Assembly: GCA_004143645.1 (NCBI GenBank)
Contig: RXPK01000320.1
Span: 3,472,001 to 3,536,000, forward strand
Direction of reading: 5' to 3'
DNA from: Protaetia brevitarsis
Lineage: Eukaryota > Arthropoda > Insecta > Coleoptera > Scarabaeidae
Length of the DNA stretch: 64,000 nt
Shown: positions 55,828-64,000 of the stretch, piece by piece
Layout: every line of letters begins with the position of its first letter
Numbering within the stretch: position 1 is the stretch's first letter
Translations under genes and position numbers: made by a program
The notes under the pieces: model-generated
Seen by the model: only the letters and a program-made list of their open reading frames with translations
What the model was told of the DNA's origin: nothing
Databases searched by the model: none

Positions 55828-55923
55828 GTTGCGAAAGAAGTGTTTTAGGCACTTGACGTGTTGACCAACGCGGCTTACACCTCGTTGGTCAATATCACGT
55901 CAAAAACACTTCCATTTCGCAAC
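55828..55923. repeat. Hairpin with imperfect 41-43-bp arms
   Basis: GTTGCGAAAGAAGTGTTTT...TTGACCAACG at left pairs with the right arm CGTTGGTCAATATCACGTCA...CGCAAC, with a few mismatches and a short loop around 55871-55882. Confidence 0.75.
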
Positions 55924-56689
55924 TTGTCACATAAATAGCTATTGTAAAATCCGCTTTACAGTTCTTCCATGCAATGAAAACTGCGTGCAACAAAAATTGC
56001 CCGCCTGCGCATTAATGGATTTAAATCAGCTGAGTGCAATTTTACTTGCATTGCATGTGTAATACACGGAATAGAACATGCGCAATTTTTATTGTATGCA
56101 AATTAAAAAAAAAATTGAAAACTGTTCAGCGGCCTTAACAAAAATACTTACCATTTGAAGGTGGGGATAGTGGTAACAAATATTGGGTATGGATGTAACA
56201 AGTTGTTACAAATATCCCCACACCCCCTATTTTTAAATTTCAGCCATCATTAAACACACACCCGCTGCAATGAACCGAAGTTCACTGTGAAAGCAGCTAT
56301 GAAACTTTATTTTATGCTAGCCAAAGATGGCAAACTTACATTGACTGCTTAATGATTTATAATCAATTAATTCGAGATTGAAGAAATTACTATCTTGCCT
56401 AAAAAAACAGTTTTTTCTCCTTTTCTTTTCTCAAATAAACCATGTGCCATTACTACGTCAAACTACCAATGACGGATATAAGCGTCACCTAGTGATACCA
56501 TTCATAAACAATTATATCTGTCATTCCACTTGACATTCGCTTTGTTACAACCATACCCATGTTACAACTATACCCACCCTCCCCTACACAATAAAAAATG
56601 GTTTTAGCGTTCATTTTTATACTACCGAAAACATATAAACGTATATTCCCTGTTACAAGAAGGGTTGTGCTAATGACATAAATAACTAT

Positions 56690-58113
56690 AGGCCTATATA
56701 AGTCTCTTAATTAGCTTTTCCAAGTTGTTCGAAAAAATAGCCTATAATCGGATCTTAGATTTCATCCAAAAGTACAATCTGTTAAACAAGCCTCAACACG
56801 GATTTATAAAAGGTAAAAGCACTGAAACAGCGCTTTTCGAATTCATTGATGCGGTGTTGTCGGGTTTAGAACAGAGAAAACTTGCTTGTGGTTTTCTGCT
56901 GGATTTGTCGAGGGCGTTTGACAGCATAGATCATCACATGTTATTGTATAAGCTGGAATGCCAAGGAATTAGGAGTATGACCCTGTCATGGGTACGCTCA
57001 TATATATCTCATCGAACATAGTCAGTAGTAATTCGCAGCAACAATCGCACTTTTAGATCAAAGGAGATAACATTAACCGAAGATGTTCCCCAGGGTAGTA
57101 TTCTGGGCCACCCTTTTTTTATTTTCTATTTCAACGATATCTATGCTGTCGAATGTTCGATGGTGGATTCTAGTTTGTCGACTTTTAACTATGCCGATGA
57201 TGCCTCCTTCCTTGTGACGGGTGATACTCCAAACGCCATTACAGGCGCAAGCTCTAATTACATACATATTCTTACAGAATGGTTGCATGTGATCAATTTA
57301 AAACTTAATCAAGGTAAAACAGAAGTAATTTTGTTTAAAACCAAACCACAGAAATACCCCCCTGAAATTGTAATAGCTAATGTATCTTATTCTGTTAAAA
57401 GTGCAGTGCGTCTACTAGGCCTCACTGTAGATGACCACTTGAAATGGACACAGCATATTGATGTCATTGTAAAAAAATTAAACAGTATCAGTTTTGGATT
57501 AAGGCGATTGCGAGCTCTGGTTGACACACACACTCTTCGCACAATGTATTTTGGTTGTTGTTATCCTCATCTCAATTATGTAATTGTGCTGTGGGGAGGT
57601 AGCAGTGACATGCCCAGATTATTTTCAACTCAAAAAAAAATTGCGTATAATTTATAAATTGAACCCTGCACAGTCATGCGGGATCTTTTCAAGAAAAGTA
57701 AATTACTTACGTTATACGCCATCTTTATATTTCAATCTATACTTTTTCTTTTTAAAAACAAACATCTCTTCTCTCACAATACAATACTACACAATTACTC
57801 CACAAGAAACAGGCATGACTACTGCTATCCTCTTTGTAGATTATCATTAACTCAACGAAATATTACCTATATTTGCCTCAAGGTTTATAATGCACTGCCA
57901 ATTGAATTAAAAATGATTGAGTCACTTCCTACTTTTAGGACAAGATTGTTTCATTTTCTTTGTGAAATTGAACCATATAGTATTAACGATTTTCTGTTAT
58001 ATTGAAAGTATGATTGCTATTAATTTTGTATTATCTTCTTGTAATATCCTTTGTTATATTACAATAAACTTATATTATTATTACTATTATTATTATTATT
58101 AGTATTATTATTA
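56690..58113 (+). pseudogene. LINE reverse transcriptase with 3' tail (CR1/Jockey-like)
   Basis: Begins AYISLLISFSKLFEKIAYNR (RT motif 1) and continues NLLNKPQHGFIKGKSTETAL, LLDLSRAFDSIDHHMLLYKL (motif A, catalytic Asp), VPQGSILGHPFF (motif B), STFNYADDASFLVTGD (motif C with an intact YADD), LKLNQGKTEVILFKT and VRLLGLTVDDHLKW (thumb), then a C-terminal domain ending VYNALPIELKMIESLPTF. Frameshifts and stops near 57021, 57110 and 57655 break it. The 5' part (endonuclease) is missing. An (ATT)n tract at 58070-58113 is the 3' tail. Confidence 0.88.
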
Positions 58114-58612
58114 TAAACAAGCATTTATTGTTACTGTTTCTGTAACAACTAAATTCTCCCTTGTTAGGTCCGGTGCAAGTACACAATCAACATCATCACC
58201 ATATTGTATCAGGGTATTTTACAGTTAATTTTATTCATCCTGGAATTGTGAAGTATTGACTATACACTGTCTGCAATTAAAGACGCATCACCCGGAAATC
58301 GTTTGAATGGTTTTTAAATCTTCCATAAACCCTTGTATTTTTTAACCCTCAAAATACGATCGTGTGTTCAAGTTGCTTTTATACTATAGTGGGGTATTCG
58401 ACATCGTATAATTTGATTTTACTTTTTAAAAGTTAAGCAAGCTTTCCATAAAAATGCATATATCGTGTCATTTAACTCTATTTTACGAGTGGTTAAAAGT
58501 AATCAAAAACACAATTTTTGCATATAAAGAAGCTAATTTTATTATTAATAATACCCTTATTTAAAGAACGTGTGAACGAATTACTCGCAAGCGAAGACTT
58601 CTTGCAACGTAT

Positions 58613-59789
58613 TGCTGTGGTTTGGCACCCCGGGGTTCGTAAATGCAATTTTATTTTATTTTTTGAGATTTGTCTTTGTCAATGTGCCGGGAAAATTCTC
58701 TCAGAAATTAATATTTTATTTTTAAGTAAGATTTTGCTAATTGAATTGATTTGATTGTTTAATTTTTTTATTTAAATGTTCAGTTGGTTTAAAGTAATTT
58801 CACTGTGTAATATATTTTTATTTGATCATGTAGTTTATGTCCTTCCTAGAAGAATTCTTCTTCTATGATGTTTGCATTTATGCGCTGCTTTGGCACGGAT
58901 CTATTTGTTATATGTATGCGATGTTTGGGCCCCTGAAGGGCAGTTACTTGAACGATAGCGTGTAAGTAGATTGTTATTTTATTTTCTTTGCTGCTATTTT
59001 TGGTAATTTCGTTTAATTTTAAAGCTTTGTTCGTTTAATTTGTATATTTTCATTTATTTCATCCTTCAAGGAACTCGTTAAATAATAATTGGCATTATAT
59101 TATTGTGTGCACAAATTAGATATAAGATCTTTTATTATTTTACGTGCAGGAAGATATTTTTAAGTTTAAAGATCTAATTTTTCGTTTTTCTTATATTTTT
59201 TGCTGTTTTGTAATTATTTTTAGTCACCTCGAGCAAGGTGAATAGAAGCATTGTGCTTGTAATTAAGTTTTTCTATTTTTAGTTCACTTGTTTTCTCCAC
59301 GATTAATTTAGTTTGTATTAATTTTTGAAACCACGTGGATTTTTGTAGTAATAAGGATTATCTTCCTGGACTGTTTTCTTTTTGTTTGTTAAAGGATTTG
59401 CATTGTCCTTTTTAATTGTAGATTCATGCAGTTTTTGTTTTCGGCCAGAATCTTAAATTCATGGTTTTGTTTCTGCATAATTGCAACTAAATGTTTTTTT
59501 TTTCTTTTTTTTTTATAATAATAAAATTAATGATTAACGTTAACGTCATTCAAAATTTCTGTTCTTTTATTTTTGAATCAACCATTTCAATTTTTGAAGT
59601 AATTAAAGAAAGTCAAATTTTTCAAACGCCCACTTTTTATTTTTCATGATTAATTCAATTGTGAGAATAACCCTGAGGTTAAGTATTCTTTTGCGCCCTT
59701 TTAATTTTTATCCACTGAGCTAGTAAATTTAATTTTCATTTTTTTTTCTTTTCACTTTGCGTTTATGCTGGTACCATCAGTACACAGCA
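58613..59789 (+). mobile_element. Solo LTR, family A
   Basis: Starts TGCTGTGGTTTGGCACCCCG and ends TACACAGCA. Flanks are GTAT left and GTAC right (three of four identical). Hairpins equal to those of the 13001 copy are present with changed stems (CACCT/AGGTG near 59223; GAAT/ATTC near 59450). Its 3' end is duplicated as an inverted 16-mer immediately outside the LTR (see 59768-59805). It probably inserted into a LINE ORF1: the frame just upstream reads PLFKERVNELLASEDFLQRI. Confidence 0.85.
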
Positions 59790-59805
59790 GTACTGATGGT
59801 ACCAG
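59768..59805. repeat. Perfect 16-bp palindrome centred on the LTR terminus
   Basis: CTGGTACCATCAGTAC (59768-59783) and its complement (59790-59805) flank exactly the LTR-terminal hexamer ACAGCA. One arm is LTR sequence, the other lies outside the LTR. Confidence 0.9.
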
Positions 59806-59855
59806 ATGGTATAATAGTAAAGAAGAGAAAGAGAAAATCGGACAAAATACGTACT

Positions 59856-61166
59856 GCTATGGTTAGTTTACCCACTTTCCGCTGAGTGTATTTTGAGTTG
59901 CATATTTGTTTACTTCCTTCAGAGCTGTTGTTCAATTTACCAAGAAAATTTTCACAAATTCAGATTTTGTTTTGTATAATTTAGTTAAAGAGTTTATTGT
60001 ATGATTTATTTAATTAAGTGTTACGTTTTTTTAAATTAATTCCATTCATTTATTTGTCTAGTGTTGGCTTGTTAGATTTAATGCTTATTCTATTTGAATA
60101 TTGGCGTATTGTTAATACGTCTGCGTTGTAAGATTTAGAGTGAGGGATCTTTGTAAGAAAAACAGTTGTAGAGTTTTGTCAGGGAGTTCCTTGTTCGACT
60201 ATTGACGTGAGTAGACGTGTTTTTAAATTTTGGTTGCCATTTTGTAATTCTTTTGATATCGTAATTTAATTCTGTATTTGTCTTTTATGCAATCCATCAA
60301 TGAATTCATATTATAATAATTGTTAATATATTGAATAATATATTGAAGTATGAAGAATTTATAAATAAAAATGAAACAGCAAAATTGAAAACCGAAAATT
60401 AACTCTGTAAACCATAATGAGAGAATCAAAACTAAAAAATATCTTCCCGAACAAAAATAAAAATGATCTTATATCTATAATGTGCAATAGATATAAGATC
60501 ATTTATTACTTTTGTTCGAGAAGATATTTTTTAGTTTTGATTCTCTCATTATAGTTTAAAGAGTTAATTTTCGGTTTTCAATTTTACTGTTTCATTTTTA
60601 TTTATCAATCACTCGGTTTGAGTGAGTAGAAGCTTTGTTCTTGCTTTTAGTTTATTTTTTGTAATATTTCTTGTAATTATCCATGCTAAGTTTGTTTTAA
60701 TTTGAAACCACGTGGGTTGAAATTGTAATATTTAGGATTATCTTCCTGAACAAACAAATCTTTTGCTTTGCATAGGAAATAGCACTGTCCTAGTGTAATT
60801 TAGAATCAAGTGCAGTTGTTATTTAGGGCCAGAACTTTCAGTTTACGGTTTTTTTCTGCACAAGTTGTAATTTAACCCTTCTTATACAATAAATTTGATT
60901 GTTAATTAACGTCGTTGGGTTAAAAATTCTGTTCGTTTATTTTATATTAAACCTTTTCAAGTTTTCAATTAAGAAAGTCAGATTTCATTCACTCACAATT
61001 TACTTTTCGTGGTTGAATTCAAGTTTTAATTCGCGAGGGTAACTCTGAGATTAATAGTTCTTGTACGTTCATTTAAAATTTTATCCGTTGAGCTAGCTAA
61101 TTTAATTTTCTTTTTCTTTGTTAAGTTCATTTTTGCAATTTCATTTTATTCAAACAGTAGACAGCA
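59856..61166 (+). mobile_element. Solo LTR, family B
   Basis: Starts TGCTATGGTTAG, ends CAGTAGACAGCA, and is flanked by a perfect GTAC duplication (59852-59855, 61167-61170). It matches the 18580 copy, except that it carries a 240-bp inverted duplication (60363-60604). Hairpins include CACTC/GAGTG near 60609-60623 and ATAGGA/TCCTAG-like near 60772. Confidence 0.9.
60363..60604. repeat. Inverted duplication inside the LTR, arms of about 116 bp
   Basis: Left arm 60363-60478 is nearly the exact complement of 60487-60604, with the 8-base loop AATGTGCA. The right arm is normal LTR sequence (compare the 18580 copy); the left arm is the extra one. Confidence 0.9.
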
Positions 61167-61170
61167 GTAC

Positions 61171-61740
61171 ATAAAATAGAAGATCTTTAAAAAAATAATA
61201 AATCATTGCTTAATAAAATAGACGAATTGGAACAATATTGCCACGGAAAGTTCCACTATATAGAAATAAGTGATTAATAAATTTAGTGTAGATATATAAA
61301 ATGGTGCTTTATAATTAGACAATTCCCTAATCTCCAGAAAACTGACGAAAACGGTAAGTACCTTTTTGGATTTTATTTATATAAATATTTAAGTTTAAAA
61401 GGCGAGAGACATACCCCCAACCCTTAAGGCGAAGGGTCGCGACAATATTCAAGATGTAACAGTGTCTGGGTAATTGGCTTACAAGAAGAGGACGGCGAGC
61501 GTCTTGAAAAGAAGGTAATTAGCGTTTTTGATGAAAAAATGGTTCATATAAAGCAAAAGTATATTGCCTGTTGTCATAGAAGTGGGAAACTTGGAAAGAA
61601 AGCTACAAGTATTGTAATTAAATTTACGAACTATAGGTATAAACAAGATATTCTTAGAAATAGGAAGAAACTTAAAGGTAGTAAAATATTTAACATAGAG
61701 AACTTGACGAATTTTGGATACAACATTCTTAAGAAGTAGT
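61171..61740 (+). pseudogene. LINE ORF1 protein fragment (coiled coil plus RRM-like)
   Basis: Before the 202-bp insertion the frame reads NNKSLLNKIDELEQY (end of a coiled coil). After it come SRCNSVWVIGLQEEDGERLE, KKVISVFDEKMVHIKQKYIA, CCHRSGKLGKKATSIVIKF and ILRNRKKLKGSKIFNIENLT. This matches the nucleic-acid-binding ORF1p of invertebrate LINEs (form LEQYSRRNN-RI-GLPE, HR-GK---RPIIVKF, N-K-LKG--I-I-EDLT). Removal of the insert restores EQY-SRCNS in frame. Upstream parts are interrupted by the two solo LTRs (from about 58540). Confidence 0.8.
61240..61441. mobile_element. 202-bp insertion with 8-bp target duplication
   Basis: Flanked by perfect ACAATATT copies (61232-61239, 61442-61449). The ends GCCACGG and, on the opposite strand, GCGACCC resemble each other only weakly. 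An 8-bp duplication fits a hAT- or P-type MITE. Confidence 0.75.
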
Positions 61741-61880
61741 CATAAGAGATCACAAATGAAATTAAATTAAATAAAACAAGATTGGAAGTCGAATTCGCGT
61801 TACTCTAATTTAAAGATTTTACACCAATCTTTTCGGACTTTACTTAAGAATGTTGCATCCAGTATTCGTCAAGTTCTGCA
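61702..61880. repeat. Inverted repeat at the end of LINE ORF1
   Basis: Positions 61702-61741 (including ACTTGACGAATTTTGGATAC) are complemented by 61839-61880 (GTATTCGTCAAGTTC end). The inner segments AAATTAAATTAAATAAAAC and its complement near 61884-61905 also pair. The right arm duplicates the ORF1 3' sequence in reverse. Confidence 0.75.
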
Positions 61881-62082
61881 CGTTGTTTTATTTAATTTAA
61901 TAAAATCTAATTCTAAATTTCCAACTGAGTCCTTTTAGTTTACAAAATGCCTTAATATTAAATAGTATATGTGGTTAGTCACAGTGACTGAATCTGTGAC
62001 TGCCAAACAGTTCGGAGACAACACAGTTAAATGAATTAATTTGAATTACTAAACAATGATATCATTACAATATGTTATTCCA

Positions 62083-64000
62083 GAAGGACTAATTGGGAGT
62101 CCTACAGGAGCAGTGAGGAAGTGGAGTTGGCCCTTGTATGGTTGCAAGGGACCATTCTCTTGTACTATGAAAACTACTGTCCACTAAGGGAGCGTCGCTC
62201 GCCAAGACAGCCTGCTTGATGGAGTAAAGAGCTGAATACTCTCATAAGAGAAACACGCCAGTTATTTAACAAGGCGAAAAACGGGAAACTGGGAAGCCTA
62301 TACGGTTAAACTAAATACCTATAACAAAAGAATAAAAGAATCAAAGAAGAATGCCTGGAGAAGCTTCTGTGAGGACATAAAAGGTGTCCTTGACATGATT
62401 AGAATTCACAGGATTTTGAAAAAAGGACTCTTCTAATAGACTGAGGTCCATTCAGTTGCCGGGCGGGAGGTTCACATCCACTACGGAGAAGACTCTTGAG
62501 TGCCTTCTCAGCGTACATTTTCCTGGCTCGGAGAGGGTGGACTTCGGGTAAAACAGACCAATCTGTCGCGTTGAGGAAGGCGTCTAAGGACGATTGGAGA
62601 CAATCAAACGATATTTTCAAACCTCATCTTGTTCGATGGGCACTTGAATTATTTGAACCGTATAAATCTCCGGAACCAGATGGAATATTTCCAAGATTGC
62701 TGCAGGAGGCAATTGGAGACATCATGGGGTCCCTCTTGGAGATATTTAGGGCTAGCTGCGCCTTGGGTTACATTTCCAAGGTCTAGAGAGATACTAGTGC
62801 TGTGTCCATTCCGAAACCTGCAAAGGACACATACTACCATCCTAAATCATTTAGACCAATCAGTTCCACATCTTTTATGCTATCGGTCTCACATATTTTA
62901 TGCTGAGAACTATGGAAAAAAATTATACACCTGAACATTACAGAAGGAGCACTTGCTAGATATGCTCTGCATCCTCTACAATGGACATACCAGAGGGGCA
63001 AATCAGGAGAAGCTGCTGTGCATAGTTTGGTGAGAGGACTCGAAAGGAGCCTACATCAAAAGGAAGTTTCCCTTGCAGTATTTTTAGACATAGACGGCGC
63101 CTTTGATAACACATCAACGCCCTCGATCAACCGATCCTTAATGGATCGAAACATTAGCCACACGACCAGCAGATGGGTTGATTGCATGCTAAGAGGCAGA
63201 GTGGTCTATGCCCATATGCTAGATAAAAGTATTGCCATGAGGACCACTAGCGGTTGTCCTCAAGGGGGAAGAGAGGGGTACTGTTACTACTGCTGTGGAG
63301 CTTGATCGTGGATGATCTCATCAGGTCATTAAACGACAAAGGAATATGGACACAGGGGTACGCTAATGATATTGCCATAGTAGCTACAGGGAAGTTCCCG
63401 GGCGTAGTGGCAGGCATCATGCGCAATGCACTGCGCATGGTGGAGGAAAGGTGCCTTTCACAAGAACTCTCAGTTAATCCACAATTGCTGGGAATCACTA
63501 GCGCAATCAATAGCACATGAACCGCTTCTTTGGAGACCATTGAGGCCCTCCTCCCGCTGGAATTTTATGTGAAAGCGGAGGCTATATATGCGATCCTTAG
63601 ACTGAAAGCCAACAAGTTGTGGCATCCCAACTTAGGGGGAAGGGTACATGAGGAGGAAATTAAAAATAATAACTGACAGCCAGGCTGCTATCAAGGCACT
63701 GTCGAACCCTATAACTTGGTCAAAACTAGTTAGAGACTGCGCACAATCTCTCAATACACTGGCACGAGACTACACGGTCTCTCTGATTTGGGTGCCGGAA
63801 CATGAGGATATAAAGGGCAATGTAATAGCCAACGAACTGGCCAAGGAGGGTTCTAAAAACACTTCATAGGTCCAGAGCCCGTATATGGGATTACTAAGTA
63901 CTCTGCAAAAAGGGAGATCTGGACCTGTTAGATAAAGAAAGTACAAGGAAGTGGAGGTCGACTGAAGGTCAACTCCATACTAAAGCAATAATAATAATAA
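62083..64000 (+). pseudogene. LINE with RT and RNase H (R1/LOA/I group), to window end
   Basis: The linker after the endonuclease (NCPLR-like YENYCPLRERRSPRQPAWWS) is followed by YKSPEPDGIFPRLLQEAIGD, ALGYISKV, YQRGKSGEAAVHSLVRGLER, VSLAVFLDIDGAFDNTSTPS (motif A), TTSGCPQGG (motif B), TQGYANDIAIVATGKFPG (motif C with YADD changed to YAND) and the RNase H parts TDSQAAIKALS and VPEHEDIKGNVIANELAKEG. Several frameshifts and stops are present, and the missing Asp in motif C makes it inactive. The window ends in an (AAT)n tract that may be the 3' tail. Confidence 0.88.

Larger units (their letters stand above)
55205..56584. mobile_element. GGGGAGGG-ended TIR element, 1.38 kb
   Basis: The ends GGGGAGGGTGGGTGTAGTTG (left) and, on the other strand, GGGGAGGGTGGGTATAGTTG (right) form inverted repeats of about 25 bp. 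The TIR core GGG-A--GTTGTAACA recurs inside: near 55408-55450 in the same direction, and near 56160-56225 and 56545-56580 in both directions. Flanking TACATG and TACACA may be a decayed duplication. The interior contains two nested hairpins (55654-55761, 55828-55923). No transposase. Confidence 0.75.

Noticed and set aside
58070..58113. Independent (ATT)n microsatellite
   Set aside because: It directly follows the LINE 3' end and is better read as that element's tail.
1..64000. CRISPR array or bacterial operons
   Set aside because: No regularly spaced direct repeats with unique spacers and no prokaryotic gene organisation. The content is that of an animal repeat landscape.

Overview
This is an AT-rich, intron-poor, repeat-saturated stretch of an animal genome, most likely an insect. 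The repertoire points that way: hAT, Tc1/mariner and IS630-like (DUF4817-type) transposases, PIF/Harbinger-like MITEs, Ty3/gypsy-type LTR elements with 4-bp target duplications, a tRNA-derived SINE, and several non-LTR retrotransposon clades. No complete host protein-coding gene is evident. The only candidate host pieces are a MADF-domain exon (14192-14372, minus) and a TATA/CRE promoter followed by a possible first exon (about 10016-10359), and both may also belong to mobile elements.

Layout. 0-7 kb: two decayed LINE fragments facing each other, a short decayed tandem repeat, a gypsy RT scrap, an unrecognised 87-codon ORF, a foldback element with a hammerhead-ribozyme-like core, and a SINE. 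7-10 kb: nothing recognisable. 10-15 kb: candidate promoter/exon, a Harbinger-type MITE, a gag ORF, a solo LTR and a MADF exon, with two copies of one about 220-bp repeat at the borders. 15-21 kb: a TIR element and a hAT transposase gene split by a solo LTR. 22-28 kb: a 2.07-kb hAT element, a 1.8-kb inverted repeat and a Tc1-like pseudogene. 28.7-33 kb: a 3.1-kb hAT element with nested MITEs and LINE, then a solo LTR. 33-38 kb: mostly unassigned, with dispersed repeats and an IS630-like fragment. 38.9-42 kb: a LINE with RNase H on the minus strand and a DUF4817 deletion derivative. 42.4-46.5 kb: an LTR retrotransposon with both LTRs and a target duplication but no pol, followed by a hairpin MITE. 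48-53 kb: a repeated module interrupted by a TA-flanked MITE, then hAT, LINE and IS630-like fragments. 55-58 kb: a GGGGAGGG-ended TIR element and a LINE reverse transcriptase. 58.5-64 kb: a LINE ORF1 broken by two solo LTRs and a 202-bp insertion, then an RNase-H-bearing LINE running to the window end.

The most informative signals are relational. Two related LTR families are present in seven LTR copies (six insertions). Their target duplications fit RTAY, and they share a series of small hairpins whose stems differ by compensatory changes between copies. Several nested insertions can be verified inside the window, because deleting the insert plus one target duplication restores either a reading frame (LINE ORF1 at 61240) or the sequence of a paralogous repeat (48253-49131).
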